From Desulfocicer vacuolatum DSM 3385 (GTDB taxonomy: Bacteria; Desulfobacterota; Desulfobacteria; Desulfobacterales; Desulfobacteraceae), in the NCBI RefSeq assembly GCF_900176365.1, contig NZ_FWXY01000008.1, forward strand, positions 62,001-126,000: a DNA stretch of 64,000 nt. Reading direction: 5' to 3'. Positions 8,288 through 19,706 of the stretch are shown piece after piece (within the stretch, counting starts at the first letter, position 1; each line of letters begins with the position of its first letter). The notes under the pieces are model-generated. The model searched no databases and was not told the DNA's origin. It was given only the letters and a program-made list of their open reading frames with translations. A program made the position numbers and the translations under genes.

Positions 8288-9655
8288 ATGATGCAAAAAG
8301 AGCGACACAAAATACTTGCAGAAAGCGTTAAGCGACTGTTAAGACGTGGTGCAACAAAATCCCTTCAAAATATAATCAAAAAAACCCATGCTGCGGATCT
8401 TTCCCTGGTTTTTCGAGATCTTTCCAGTGATAATCGCATCCAAATGCTTAACCTCATGAAAGACCCTGAACAAAAAGGGGTTCTGTTTTCCGAGCTGGAA
8501 GAAACGGTTTTTCTGGAAATCATGGAACACATGGCCGTTGAAGAGGTGGTGGATGTGTTTGAAAACATGGCCGCAGATGATGCTGCGGAACTTCTGGGTT
8601 ACCTGGATGAAGACACGGCTGATATCATCCTGGAGAAAATGAACAAAGAAGATTCCCAGGAAGTGGAACACCTCATGAGCTACGGCGAAGACACCGCCGG
8701 AAGCATCATGGTACCGGACTTCATTGCCCTGAAAGAAGACATGGGGGCCCGGGATGTCATTGAAGCCTTGCAAAATGAATTTCTTGATGTGGAAATGCCC
8801 TTTTATGTTTATGTCATAGATACTTATGGCAAACTTGTGGGGGTAAGTTCCCTGAGACAGCTGGTGGTGGTTCACCCGGAAAAACCCCTCAAGGAGTTTA
8901 TGACCCGGGATATTGTATCCGTCAAAACATACACCGATCGGGAAGAGGTGGCACAGTTAGTGGCCCGGTACGATTACCTGGCCGTCCCGGTTGTGGATGA
9001 TGATAACTGCCTTGTGGGTATTGTCACCGTGGATGACGTCATTGATATCATAAGTGAGGAAGCCACCGGTGACATTTTGAAGATGGCCGGTGTGGGTGAA
9101 GATTACATTGAAACCCAGACAGTGCTCAGGGGAACCCGGATTCGACTGCCATGGCTTTTTACAAGCTTTCTGGGGGGGCTTGCCGCTTTTTTCATCATCG
9201 GCAACTTTGAGGCAAGCCTTCAGCAGTATGCCTATCTTGCCGCCTTTATCCCGGTGATAATGGGCATGGGAGGTAACATCGGCACCCAGTCCTCCACCAT
9301 TGTGGTGCGGGGAATTGCCACAGGAAAGATTGACACCGGAGACCTTTTTTCCGTGGTGGGAAAAGAGCTTGCCATTGGTGTAATTCTGGGAATTGTTTAT
9401 GGGCTTTTCATCGGGATTGTGGCCAAAGTGCGTTTTAATCATGAACCCCTTTCCCTGCAGCTTGCCTTTTCCGTGGGCCTTGCCGTGATCTCCTCCATGT
9501 CCGTGGCGGCGCTGGTGGGCTCCCTTGTTCCCATGCTCTTTGAAAAAGCCAATATTGATCCCGCCGTTGCCACAGGCCCCTTTGTCACCACATCGGTGGA
9601 TATTGTCAGCGTTTACTGCTACTTTATGATAGCAACGATTTTGCTGGGGATTTAA
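8288..9655 (+). CDS. mgtE: Magnesium transporter MgtE
   Basis: Inner-membrane Mg2+ channel gated by cytosolic magnesium. The 455 residues match the family length. An MgtE N domain (about 1-130, with LVFRDLSSDNRIQMLNLM) is followed by a CBS pair (about 135-260, with MTRDIVSVKTYTDREEVAQLVARYDYLAVPVVDDD and GIVTVDDVIDII) and five hydrophobic segments from about residue 280, including the conserved PVIMGMGGNIGTQSSTIVVRG and the C-terminal DPAVATGPFVTTSVDI signature. Its TAA stop is directly followed by the recO ATG, so the two are translated as one operon. Regulation through the N domain and CBS domains is by Mg2+ binding in characterised homologues. Confidence 0.95.
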   Translation: MMQKERHKILAESVKRLLRRGATKSLQNIIKKTHAADLSLVFRDLSSDNRIQMLNLMKDPEQKGVLFSELEETVFLEIMEHMAVEEVVDVFENMAADDAAELLGYLDEDTADIILEKMNKEDSQEVEHLMSYGEDTAGSIMVPDFIALKEDMGARDVIEALQNEFLDVEMPFYVYVIDTYGKLVGVSSLRQLVVVHPEKPLKEFMTRDIVSVKTYTDREEVAQLVARYDYLAVPVVDDDNCLVGIVTVDDVIDIISEEATGDILKMAGVGEDYIETQTVLRGTRIRLPWLFTSFLGGLAAFFIIGNFEASLQQYAYLAAFIPVIMGMGGNIGTQSSTIVVRGIATGKIDTGDLFSVVGKELAIGVILGIVYGLFIGIVAKVRFNHEPLSLQLAFSVGLAVISSMSVAALVGSLVPMLFEKANIDPAVATGPFVTTSVDIVSVYCYFMIATILLGI

Positions 9656-10426
9656 ATGGATCCTTTTTCCACAGATGCCATTTTGATCCGGCGTACTGAA
9701 TATGGTGATCATGATCTCATCATCACCTATTTTACCCGACGAATGGGGCGTTTGTCAGTGATGGCCAAAAACGCCAAACTCAGTGTTAAACGTTTTGCCG
9801 GTGCCCTGGACCCCTTCAGTGTAATGAAAATTCACTGCACCTGGCCCAAGCGCAAAAACCGGCTGCCCATTTTAAACAATGTGGACATAAAAACCGCCTT
9901 TGCCAGAATACGCACCAATGCCGTAAATACCGGGTATGCCAGTTACTGGCTGGAGATGGTAAATGCATGGATGGAGGAGGGAAAACAAGACCATGAACTT
10001 TATGACCTGCTGTTACATGTTCTTGATGGATTAAATGGCGGGAAAATGGATGTACAGGCCCTGAGTCTTCTTTTCCAGATACGATTCATGAGTATCTCGG
10101 GCTTCAATCCCACCCTTTCCTGCTGCGGCATTTGTGAAACGCCCATAGACAACATTTCCCAGGGACGCATCACCTTTGATTTTGCAGAAGGTCAACTGAT
10201 CTGCAATACCTGCGGTGCCGGTTCCATCCGCCACGGCATCACCGTGTCCAAGGGAACATTGAAACAATTATTCTGGATCAACGGCAGTGATATTGGACGG
10301 GCAGAACGGCTTAAATTTTCTCCTGAGGCCATTGTGGAAGGCCAGCGGTTACTGGAGGCCTTCATTCCCTGCCACATCGGGCGGGACATGAAGAGTCTGG
10401 TCGTCCTCCGGCGGCTCAGACACTGA
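9656..10426 (+). CDS. recO: DNA repair protein RecO
   Basis: Recombination mediator that, with RecR, loads RecA on SSB-coated DNA. The 256 residues start with the RecO OB-fold signature (TDAILIRRTEYGDHDLIITYFTRRMGRLSVMAKNAK) and carry the C-terminal zinc-binding cysteine set (CCGIC about residue 157 and CNTCG about residue 184). The ATG abuts the mgtE stop codon with no gap, which implies translational coupling. No other recombination gene is adjacent. Confidence 0.93.
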   Translation: MDPFSTDAILIRRTEYGDHDLIITYFTRRMGRLSVMAKNAKLSVKRFAGALDPFSVMKIHCTWPKRKNRLPILNNVDIKTAFARIRTNAVNTGYASYWLEMVNAWMEEGKQDHELYDLLLHVLDGLNGGKMDVQALSLLFQIRFMSISGFNPTLSCCGICETPIDNISQGRITFDFAEGQLICNTCGAGSIRHGITVSKGTLKQLFWINGSDIGRAERLKFSPEAIVEGQRLLEAFIPCHIGRDMKSLVVLRRLRH

Positions 10427-10473
10427 ACATCCAGTACCGGATCTGATACCCGGAACCCTAATACGAGAGTCAA

Positions 10474-11514
10474 ATGAATTTTAAACCCATACTTGAAAAA
10501 AAAGAAAGCGCCGTTTCCGTACCCTGCCGCATTGATCTTGGCGGCACTCTGGATATCAGCACCTTTTTTCTTCCCCTGACCCATCTAAATCCCGGCACCT
10601 TTAATATTGCCCTGGATCTTAGAACCACCGTGACCCTTTTCCCCTGGAAAACCGGTCACATTAAAATATCCTCCCGGGGGTTTGACACTGCGGAATTTGA
10701 GGCAGAAAAGGCGCCTTTTAATCATCCCATGGGACTGATGTTTGCCGTGGTTCGATTTTTCAACGGCCATGGCGTGCATGTGCACATTAACTCATCATCT
10801 CCGCCGCGAAGTGCCCTGGGGGGCTCCTCCGCCGCCGCAGTTGCCATGGTGGCAGCCTTTACCCACGCCCTGGAACGCACTGTGGCACCCGGTTCCACCG
10901 CAGCGGTTGCCCACCACATAGAATCCAGTGTGGCAGGGGTTCCCTGTGGTCAGCAGGATCAGCTGGCCGCCGCCTTTGGTGGCGTTAATCAATGGCACTG
11001 GACCGTTGCAAAAGGAGCGCCTGCCTTTGTCCGCGAACCTCTTTTTCCCCATGACCCAGCCCTTTCAAACCTTAATAAACATATTACCATGGCCTATTGC
11101 GGCATTCCCCATGTATCCAGTGATATCAACAAAAGGTGGGTAAATCAGTTTCTTTCCGGGCAAAATCGTGATAAATGGGAGCAAATTGTAAAAATCACCG
11201 CTGACTTTTCCCATGCGGTTAAAATGCAGGATTTTCATCGGGCAGCGCTGTTGATGAACCGGGAAACCCACATCCGCCTTGACATGACACCGGATGTGCT
11301 GGATGACACTGGTCAGGAGCTGTTCAAAGCAGCAGAGGCCATGGGCTGCGGTGCCCGGTTCACCGGGGCTGGCGGCGGCGGATGTCTCTGGGCCATTGGT
11401 TCGGCTTCAGACATGGATAAATTAAAACCGCAATGGCAACATATACTGAGAAACAAGGATCAGGCACATCTGTTAAAAGCAGCGGTTGATCCCAAAGGTA
11501 TAATGATAATTTAA
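10474..11514 (+). CDS. GHMP-family sugar kinase
   Basis: Predicted ATP-dependent small-molecule kinase of the GHMP superfamily (galactokinase, homoserine, mevalonate, heptose-phosphate kinases). Motif 1 is [14 protein letters not shown] near the N terminus, the glycine-rich ATP loop [16 protein letters not shown] lies at about residues 108-123, and motif 3 [16 protein letters not shown] near the C terminus. [21 protein letters not shown] resembles the region found in heptose-7-phosphate kinases and galactokinase-like enzymes, so a sugar or sugar-phosphate substrate is likelier than mevalonate or homoserine; the exact substrate is not readable. At 346 residues it is a full-length family member. 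It lies 13 bases upstream of glyQ and is probably cotranscribed with it. Confidence 0.8.
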   Translation: MNFKPILEKKESAVSVPCRIDLGGTLDISTFFLPLTHLNPGTFNIALDLRTTVTLFPWKTGHIKISSRGFDTAEFEAEKAPFNHPMGLMFAVVRFFNGHGVHVHINSSSPPRSALGGSSAAAVAMVAAFTHALERTVAPGSTAAVAHHIESSVAGVPCGQQDQLAAAFGGVNQWHWTVAKGAPAFVREPLFPHDPALSNLNKHITMAYCGIPHVSSDINKRWVNQFLSGQNRDKWEQIVKITADFSHAVKMQDFHRAALLMNRETHIRLDMTPDVLDDTGQELFKAAEAMGCGARFTGAGGGGCLWAIGSASDMDKLKPQWQHILRNKDQAHLLKAAVDPKGIMII

Positions 11515-11527
11515 AGGCGATAACACT

Positions 11528-12409
11528 ATGAATTTTCAAGAAGTAATTTTAAATCTGCAAAAGTTCTGGGCAGATCAGGGCTGTGTCATCATTCAACCCT
11601 ATGACCAGGAAGTCGGGGCCGGCACCTTTCACCACGCCACCACTTTGAAATCACTGGGACCGGAGCCATGGAAAGTGGCCTATGTTCAACCTTCCCGTCG
11701 TCCCACCGACGGTCGGTATGGAGAGAATCCCAACAGACTCCAGCACTACTATCAATTTCAGGTGCTGCTCAAACCGTCTCCCGCTGATGTGCAGCAGCTC
11801 TACCTTGACAGCTTGAAATGCATTGGCATTGATCCTTTGGAACATGATATCCGCTTTGTGGAAGATGACTGGGAATCCCCCACTCTGGGGGCCTCGGGCC
11901 TTGGCTGGGAAGTGTGGCTGGACGGTATGGAGGTGACCCAGTTTACCTATTTTCAGGTGGCAGGAAGCCTGGAACTGAGTCCCATTTCCGTGGAACTCAC
12001 CTATGGTCTGGAACGGCTTTGCATGTATCTCCAGGGAGTGGACAGCGTATATGATCTCATGTGGAACGACACCATCACCTATGGAGATGTTTACCACCAG
12101 CAGGAAGTGGAACAGTCCACCTACAACTTTGAGGTGGCTGACACCGATGTTTTGTTTGATCTTTTTTCCAAATATGAGACCGAAGCCCTTCGCATTGTTA
12201 AACAAGGATTGGTGCTGCCCGCCTATGAATTCTGTCTAAAGTGTTCACACACCTTTAATCTTCTGGATGCAAGGGGGGTGATCAGCGTCACCGAACGGAC
12301 CGGATACATTGGAAGAATCAGAAACATTGCAAGGGAGTGTGCCAAGGCCTATGTGGACCAGAGAGAAGCCCTTGGACATCCCCTTTTAAAACAGGATAAA
12401 CAGGTGTAA
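11528..12409 (+). CDS. glyQ: Glycyl-tRNA synthetase alpha subunit
   Basis: Catalytic subunit of the bacterial alpha2beta2 glycyl-tRNA synthetase. The 293 residues align end to end with the family: [20 protein letters not shown] at the start, [45 protein letters not shown], and [17 protein letters not shown] followed by [14 protein letters not shown]. An AAAGGCG ribosome-binding sequence precedes the ATG. It is followed after two bases by glyS, the expected partner. Confidence 0.97.
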   Translation: MNFQEVILNLQKFWADQGCVIIQPYDQEVGAGTFHHATTLKSLGPEPWKVAYVQPSRRPTDGRYGENPNRLQHYYQFQVLLKPSPADVQQLYLDSLKCIGIDPLEHDIRFVEDDWESPTLGASGLGWEVWLDGMEVTQFTYFQVAGSLELSPISVELTYGLERLCMYLQGVDSVYDLMWNDTITYGDVYHQQEVEQSTYNFEVADTDVLFDLFSKYETEALRIVKQGLVLPAYEFCLKCSHTFNLLDARGVISVTERTGYIGRIRNIARECAKAYVDQREALGHPLLKQDKQV

Positions 12410-12411
12410 TC

Positions 12412-14487
12412 ATGAGTGACCTTTTAATTGAAATCGGAGCGGAGGAGATCCCCGCCGGATACATTGTTCCCGCCCTTACGGCATTCCGGGAAAGCCTTTT
12501 ATCGTCCATGGTGAAAGCACGGATCAACCATGGGGCTGCAAGGATCTACGGCACCCCCCGGCGCCTTGCCGTCATAGTTGACAATGTGGCAGATACCCAG
12601 AGTGCAAAAACCTCCACAGTCATGGGGCCGCCTGCCAGGGTGGGATATGACAAGGACGGCAAACCCACCATTGCTGCAGAAAAATTTGCCGAAAAAGCCG
12701 GGGTTGCCCTTTCCGAGGTCACCGTCACCCAGACGGACAAAGGAGAATACCTCACAGCCGTTAAAGAAGAAGCATGTCTGCCTGCCGTTGACATCCTGGC
12801 CGATGTACTTCCGGATCTTATTTTGCACATCCCCTTTCCCAAGCGCATGCGCTGGGGCAGCCTTTCCATCAGCTTTGCCCGGCCCATCATCTCTTTGACC
12901 GCCCTTTTGGGGGAAACGGTGATTCCCTTTACCGTGGGTAACATCACCTCATCCAATGAGGTGTTTGGCCATTTTTTCCTGCATCCGGGCAAAGTGACAG
13001 TGCCATCCCCAAAGGATTACCGGGAGGTACTTCGATCCAGGGGAGTTATTGTTGACATTGAAGAGCGAAAAGCCCTTCTGGTAAAGGAGATTGAAAAGGT
13101 GGCAAAGACCCATGACTGCTGCATTTTAGAAGATGCTGAACTTGTGGACATTGTCACCAACCTGGTGGAATACCCCTATCCTGTGCTGGGACGATTTGAC
13201 GGAGATTTTCTGGAGGTACCTGACGAGGCATTGATCACAGCCATGCGGGAGCACCAGAAATATTTTGCCCTCACCGATGAAAAAGGTGCCTTGAAATCGT
13301 GCTTCATTGCCGTTAACAACACCATGGCAACGGATATGGACGTGGTGGCAGCAGGCCACGGAAAGGTCATCCGGGCCCGCCTGGCCGATGCCAAATTCTT
13401 TTACAAGGTGGATTGTGAATCCACTTTGGATGAATTTGCGGATAAATTGAAAAAAGTGACTTTCCAGGCAAGCCTGGGCTCCATGTACGAGAAACGAGAG
13501 CGCCTGGAGACATTGGGGGCATATCTCACAACCCTTGCATATCCAGATGGCAATGAAACCCTTAAAACAGATGTCATCCGGGCCGCCCAGATCTGCAAGG
13601 CAGACCTGGTGAGCCAGATGGTCATTGAATTCACAAAACTCCAGGGGGTTATCGGCCGGGTCTATGCAGAACGGGCCGGAGAAAACGCCGAAGTTTCAGG
13701 GGCCGTTGAGCAACATTACCGTCCGGTGCATGCTGGTGCAGAACTGCCGGAATCCATAACAGGAAAACTTTTGGCCCTGGCAGACAAAATAGATACCATC
13801 TGCGGCTGTTTTTCCATTGATCTGGTACCCACAGGGGCCTCTGATCCCTATGCGTTACGCCGCCAGAGCATCGGTATTGTCCAGATCATGCTGGCAGCAC
13901 AATTTACCTTTTCCCTCGGGGAACTTGTGGAAAAAGGTGTCTCTTTATATGTCACAGATGAAGACAAGAAAAACGCCGTCACAGAACAGGTTCTGGCCTT
14001 TATCAAGGGCAGAATGGGCAATATGCTTGCGGATCAAGGCTATTCCAGAGAATCTGTGAATTCAGCCCTTGCCGTCTCCTTTGACAATGTTCCAGACACT
14101 CTTTTGAGAATAAAAGCCCTGGATGCCATGCGCCGGGAGCCCGATTTTGAACCCCTTTCCATTGCCTTTAAACGGGTGGTGAATATCCTGAAAAAAGCCA
14201 ATATTCACGGCCCCGTGCCCGTGGATGAGGCCCTGTTTGAAGATGCTTCGGAAAAAGCGCTTAATACGGCCTGCAGGCAAGTCAAAGAAAGTGTGAAATC
14301 ATACACAGCCAACGGAGACTATGAAAAAGCCTTAAAGGAAATTGCCACCCTGCGCCCCTTTGTGGACACTTTTTTTGATGAGGTCATGGTCATGGTGGAT
14401 GATGAAGCTGTAAAGCAAAACCGCATGGGACTGCTCTCCTCTGTGGCGGCTCTGTTCCAGAACATTGCCGATTTTACCCTGATTTAA
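12412..14487 (+). CDS. glyS: Glycyl-tRNA synthetase beta subunit
   Basis: tRNA-binding subunit that partners GlyQ. The 691 residues match the family. LLIEIGAEEIPAGYI opens the protein as in other GlyS, followed by GTPRRLAV, ALITAMREHQKYFALTDEKG, the ARLADAKFFYKVD block and an HD-like/DALR anticodon-binding C-terminal region (ASDPYALRRQSIGI; then DEVMVMVDDEAVKQNRMGLL at the very end). It starts two bases after the glyQ stop, so the pair is coupled. A palindromic repeat follows directly downstream. Confidence 0.97.
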   Translation: MSDLLIEIGAEEIPAGYIVPALTAFRESLLSSMVKARINHGAARIYGTPRRLAVIVDNVADTQSAKTSTVMGPPARVGYDKDGKPTIAAEKFAEKAGVALSEVTVTQTDKGEYLTAVKEEACLPAVDILADVLPDLILHIPFPKRMRWGSLSISFARPIISLTALLGETVIPFTVGNITSSNEVFGHFFLHPGKVTVPSPKDYREVLRSRGVIVDIEERKALLVKEIEKVAKTHDCCILEDAELVDIVTNLVEYPYPVLGRFDGDFLEVPDEALITAMREHQKYFALTDEKGALKSCFIAVNNTMATDMDVVAAGHGKVIRARLADAKFFYKVDCESTLDEFADKLKKVTFQASLGSMYEKRERLETLGAYLTTLAYPDGNETLKTDVIRAAQICKADLVSQMVIEFTKLQGVIGRVYAERAGENAEVSGAVEQHYRPVHAGAELPESITGKLLALADKIDTICGCFSIDLVPTGASDPYALRRQSIGIVQIMLAAQFTFSLGELVEKGVSLYVTDEDKKNAVTEQVLAFIKGRMGNMLADQGYSRESVNSALAVSFDNVPDTLLRIKALDAMRREPDFEPLSIAFKRVVNILKKANIHGPVPVDEALFEDASEKALNTACRQVKESVKSYTANGDYEKALKEIATLRPFVDTFFDEVMVMVDDEAVKQNRMGLLSSVAALFQNIADFTLI

Positions 14488-14492
14488 ATCAT

Positions 14493-14576
14493 CCCGGGCA
14501 GATCTGCTGTGATCCGGTCTGCCCACAACGAATAATGAAACCCTCATGATTCCAGATCATTGGACGGAGTTTCATA
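14493..14576 (+). repeat. Family-3 palindromic intergenic repeat, short copy
   Basis: GGGCAGA and TCTGCCC (14495-14523) form a hairpin with a bulged stem, followed by the shared module CCCACAACGAATAATGAAA and a segment ending GGAGTTTCATATAAA. The same modules occur in longer copies at 18102, 27631, 43518 and elsewhere. It lies between glyS and the small downstream gene and could act as a processing or termination hairpin. Confidence 0.65.
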
Positions 14577-14605
14577 TAAAAAAAATATTTAAAGGAGTTT
14601 AACAT

Positions 14606-14863
14606 ATGGCAGGTTATGATCCTGAAAAAGATAAAACATTAATGGAATGGAAGTGTGAAGAGACCGGTTTAATGCTCTCCATACATCAATACGCCGGAGG
14701 GGAAGCAAAACTTCAAATCGGGCCCAGAGTTTTAAAGAAAAAAGACGGTACAGACCGGGCACCCTCCAAGGCAGGTCGTCTATCCATGGAAGATGTGATG
14801 TGGATCTATGATATAATTGATGAGGTTAAGGATGAGCTTGCCGACCTTGTCGGACCTGAATAG
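14606..14863 (+). CDS. Small protein, possibly PC4-like single-strand-binding fold
   Basis: 85 residues, preceded by a strong ribosome-binding site (AAGGAG, 9 bases before the ATG), so it is surely translated. The pattern GLMLSIHQYAGGEAKLQIGP, then KKDGT, then APSKAGRLSMEDVMWIYDI resembles the PC4/p15 and YdbC-like single-stranded-nucleic-acid-binding fold: strand, turn with GGE, strand ending in IGPR, a KKDG turn, then a K-G-LS-helix. This is my reading of the pattern, not a search result, and the match is loose. The 3' end overlaps the next gene by about 30 bases, which suggests coupling. Confidence 0.55.
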   Translation: MAGYDPEKDKTLMEWKCEETGLMLSIHQYAGGEAKLQIGPRVLKKKDGTDRAPSKAGRLSMEDVMWIYDIIDEVKDELADLVGPE

Positions 14864-15743
14864 CCCCTCCCTGGTTCCCCCTTTGGGAGCAAGGAGTGCC
14901 CCTGACATCGGTCCTCTGGCGGTGATGATCAGCACAGAACCGGATGTCAGGTATATCAAAAAAAATCTGGGCCGGCCACGGTCCAGATCTTTTTTCATGG
15001 GTGAGCTGTTCCCGATCCGGGCAGCCGATACCAAGGCATATCCAGGGCAGGAAAAGCACAAGGAAACGCCCGATACAGGAAAAAGCCCTTCCATGGAAAT
15101 CAATGAAAAGGGTACACTGAAAAATAAAATTAAAGCAAATGCCGTGGATAAGCAGGCAGCCGTATTTGCAGGCCCTTACATAGGCGCTCCCTATGCGGTG
15201 ATGCTTCTGGAATCCCTCATTGCCCGGGGGGCAAAACAGATCATTGTTATTGGCTGGTGCGGTTCCATTTCATCGGACATACAAATCGGGGACATTCTCA
15301 TGCCCCATGCCGCCATTGCCCACGAGGGGACCTCCCAAAACTACATGGCATGCACAGAACGCTGCCCTGAGATACCGCTCCCCGCTTCCCCGTCCAATGC
15401 CACCGGTCTTACTGAAAAATTAACCGAATATCTTGATGAAAACCACATACCCTTTAAAACCGGAACCATCTGGACCACAGATGCCATTTACCGGGAAACA
15501 GCGGAAAAGGTCTCTTTTTTCAGGGCCAGGGGGGCGCTGGCAGTGGAAATGGAATGCTCTGCCCTTTTTGCCGTGGCCGCCCACCGCAAGGTGGAGCTGG
15601 TTCCTCTGCTGGTGGTGTCTGATGAGCTGTCAAAAACCCAATGGAAACCGGCCTTTAAATCCAAGGTGTTCGGTGCTGCCCGAAAACAGGTGTCCAATGC
15701 CGTCATTGATTTTTGTAACCGCCACTGCCGGACCTTATCCTGA
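14832..15743 (+). CDS. Nucleoside phosphorylase family protein
   Basis: Predicted purine or uridine phosphorylase of the PNP/UDP family, involved in nucleoside salvage. Landmarks are AAVFAGPYIGAPYAVMLLESLIARGAKQIIVIGWCGSIS (phosphate and ribose region), GDILMPHAAIAHEGTS, TDAIYRET and the base-site block VEMECSALFAVAAHRKV. About 303 residues from the ATG at 14832, chosen because GAGG lies six bases upstream; the frame is open from 14817. The first 100 residues contain an extra N-terminal stretch before the core family domain. It overlaps the small upstream gene. Substrate preference is unknown. Confidence 0.8.
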   Translation: MSLPTLSDLNSPSLVPPLGARSAPDIGPLAVMISTEPDVRYIKKNLGRPRSRSFFMGELFPIRAADTKAYPGQEKHKETPDTGKSPSMEINEKGTLKNKIKANAVDKQAAVFAGPYIGAPYAVMLLESLIARGAKQIIVIGWCGSISSDIQIGDILMPHAAIAHEGTSQNYMACTERCPEIPLPASPSNATGLTEKLTEYLDENHIPFKTGTIWTTDAIYRETAEKVSFFRARGALAVEMECSALFAVAAHRKVELVPLLVVSDELSKTQWKPAFKSKVFGAARKQVSNAVIDFCNRHCRTLS

Positions 15744-15748
15744 TTTTA

Positions 15749-16036
15749 GTCTGCCCGTGGTGGATTTTTTTATTAGAAAATAAAACTTCCGGGCAACCTC
15801 AGCAGAGCTGCCCCCCCGATGGGCAATAGGAACCGGACAATTGAGCTGTCTACAGTTCCGGTCCGGGCCCATTGCCCATCGGGAGGGGGGCGGCGGCTCC
15901 GCGTCTACGACCCTATATTCGTTGTGTCCGTGAGGACATGCCCGTTTATATGAAATACTCCAAAAATCTAAGGTGTATTTCAAGCTTTGTTGTGGGCAGA
16001 ACCGGATCAGAATACGGTCTGCCCGTGGCAGTTATA
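15749..16036 (-). repeat. Family-3 palindromic intergenic repeat, long composite copy
   Basis: This 290-base gene-free stretch is almost wholly repeat. Read on the minus strand it carries the same order of modules as 43518-43778: a TATTTCATATAAACGGGCATGTCC block, ACACAACGAATAT, then a strong palindrome (CCCGATGGGCAATGGG and ATTGCCCATCGGGGG arms around CGGAACTGTAGACAGCTCAATTG-type loop). At its right end (about 15945-16036) lies the module AAGCTTTGTTGTGGGCAGAACCGG...CGGTCTGCCCGTGGCA, whose GGGCAGAACCG/CGGTCTGCCC arms form a bulged hairpin. It separates the phosphorylase gene from ligA. Confidence 0.75.
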
Positions 16037-16046
16037 TAAAAAATAA

Positions 16047-18101
<2,055 letters not shown>

Positions 18102-18345
18102 CTGCCACAGACAGATCTTATTTTGATTCGGTCCTGCCCACAATAATGCTTGAAACACGCTCCAGACTTGAGACGTATTTCATATATCGGGCATCTCCTG
18201 CCGGACACAACGGCTATTGAAAATGGTATTATGCCGCCTCCCGGGGCAATGGAGACCGGATCGGGACCATAAACGGGCCAATTGGCCGATTCCCATTGAC
18301 CCTTTGGGGGCTCTGCTGAGGACAGTTGGAGTTCCCCTGTTCATA
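18102..18345 (+). repeat. Family-3 palindromic intergenic repeat
   Basis: Fills most of the gap between ligA and the acyl-CoA dehydrogenase. Begins with ACTGCCACAGACAGATC, contains CTGCCCACAATAATGCTTGAAA, TATTTCATATATCGGGCAT, GACACAACGGCTATTGAAAA and then a palindromic GC-rich block with GGAGACCGGATCGGGACC and GGGGGCTCTGCTGAG. The same modules in the same order occur at 27631-27808 and 43518-43778. Confidence 0.7.
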
Positions 18346-18391
18346 TTAAATCAATCCTGTTCAATTAATTGTCGGAGTTTTATGTAATTAT

Positions 18392-19531
18392 ATGGATACA
18401 TTCTTAACAGAAAAACATCGCATTGTGAGAAGTTCTGTCAGGGCCTTTGCCCAGCGGGAGATCATGCCCATTTCAAGGGAAATAGATGAAGATCGGCGCT
18501 TTCCCTGGGAAGTCATTGAAAAAATGGGAAAACTTGGGTATCTCGGCATCCAGGCCCCCCGGGAACTGGGGGGGGCTGGCATGGATGCAGTGAGCTATAT
18601 TATCATCATTGAGGAGATCTCCCGGGCCGCGGCAGCCATTGGCTTATGCGCCTCGGTGCACAACAGCGTGGCCCTTTATCCCATCCTTGCATTTGGCAAT
18701 GCCCTTCAACACGATAAATTTGTACCGGACCTGGCCAAGGGAAAAAAAATCGGGGCATTTTGTCTCACAGAACCCAATGCCGGTTCCGATGCCTCGGCCA
18801 TTGAAGCCACAGCCATTAAAGACGGGGATCATTATATTGTCAATGCCAATAAGGTGTTTGTCACCAATGGCGGCGTGGCTGATATCTGCGTAATGTTTGT
18901 GCGCACCGATCCCGCTGCCGGTCCCCGGGGAATCAGTGTCATTGTGGCAGAAAAGGGAACCCCGGGCTTTGTGGTGGGAGAAAAGGAAAATTTGTCGGGC
19001 ATGCGGGCCAACCCTGTTTGCTCCATCCGGCTCAGCGACTGCAAAATTCCTGCTGAGAATCTCCTTGCCAAAGAAGGCATGGGCTTAAAAATCGGTCTGG
19101 CGGCCCTTGATACCGGGCGTATCGGCATTGCATCCCAGGCAGTGGGCATTGCCCAGGCTGCCCTTTTGGATGGCATCAAATATGCAAAGGAACGCATTCA
19201 ATTCAAAGTACCCATTGCCAGACACCAGTCCATACAGAATATGATTGCCGACATGGCCACCCAGGTGGAATCGGCCCGGCTCATGGTGTATCGGGCAGCC
19301 CTGCTAAAAGATCAAAAAAAACCGTTTTCCAAGGAAGCGGCCATGGCCAAACTCATGGCCAGTGAAACCGCAAGCCGGGTGGCGGACATGGCTGTACAGA
19401 TCCATGGCGGATACGGATATTCCAAGGCATATGGGGTGGAGCGATACTATCGGGATGCCCGGATCACAAGAATTTATGAAGGAACCAGTGAAGTTCACCG
19501 CATGGTGATTGCCCGCAATATCCTTGATTGA
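18392..19531 (+). CDS. Acyl-CoA dehydrogenase
   Basis: FAD enzyme that oxidises an acyl-CoA to the trans-2-enoyl-CoA, passing electrons to ETF. The 379 residues are typical of short-chain family members. Landmarks: GAFCLTEPNAGSDASAIEA (FAD and substrate region), FVTNGGVADICVMFVRT, IQFKVPIARHQSIQNMIADM, ASRVADMAVQIHGGYGYSKAYGVERYYRDARI, and the catalytic-Glu motif YEGTSEVHRMVIARNIL near residue 361. etfB and etfA follow, so electrons very likely pass to that ETF; a reversible role with quinone or NAD-linked partners is possible in an anaerobe. The substrate chain length cannot be told from motifs. Confidence 0.93.
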   Translation: MDTFLTEKHRIVRSSVRAFAQREIMPISREIDEDRRFPWEVIEKMGKLGYLGIQAPRELGGAGMDAVSYIIIIEEISRAAAAIGLCASVHNSVALYPILAFGNALQHDKFVPDLAKGKKIGAFCLTEPNAGSDASAIEATAIKDGDHYIVNANKVFVTNGGVADICVMFVRTDPAAGPRGISVIVAEKGTPGFVVGEKENLSGMRANPVCSIRLSDCKIPAENLLAKEGMGLKIGLAALDTGRIGIASQAVGIAQAALLDGIKYAKERIQFKVPIARHQSIQNMIADMATQVESARLMVYRAALLKDQKKPFSKEAAMAKLMASETASRVADMAVQIHGGYGYSKAYGVERYYRDARITRIYEGTSEVHRMVIARNILD

Positions 19532-19706
19532 TGGGGTGATGAATGCATAGTTTTTTGTGGTTAAGGCGGTTTTAAGATGATAAGTACTTGGACACCATTT
19601 TGTTCTATTTATTCTACTTTGGATCGGCTTGCCTCTGAGGCCATTTTCAATGTTAGAACCGGAAGAAATTTTACTCCATGTACAAAAGAATAAATATGGA
19701 AAAGAT

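Noticed and set aside
8957-9712. 251-residue minus-strand frame opposite mgtE/recO
   Set aside because: Antisense shadow of mgtE with low-complexity glycine/histidine content and no start signal.
11515-11527. Glycine riboswitch or T-box before glyQ
   Set aside because: The gap to the upstream gene is 13 bases, too short for either.
14817-14831. Upstream TTG/ATG starts for the nucleoside phosphorylase
   Set aside because: The ATG at 14832 has a better-spaced GAGG; the extra residues do not look like the family N terminus.
19629-19706. N-terminal extension of EtfB
   Set aside because: The family begins at MGLNIIVCIKAV (19707), which has a ribosome-binding site; the upstream residues match nothing in EtfB.
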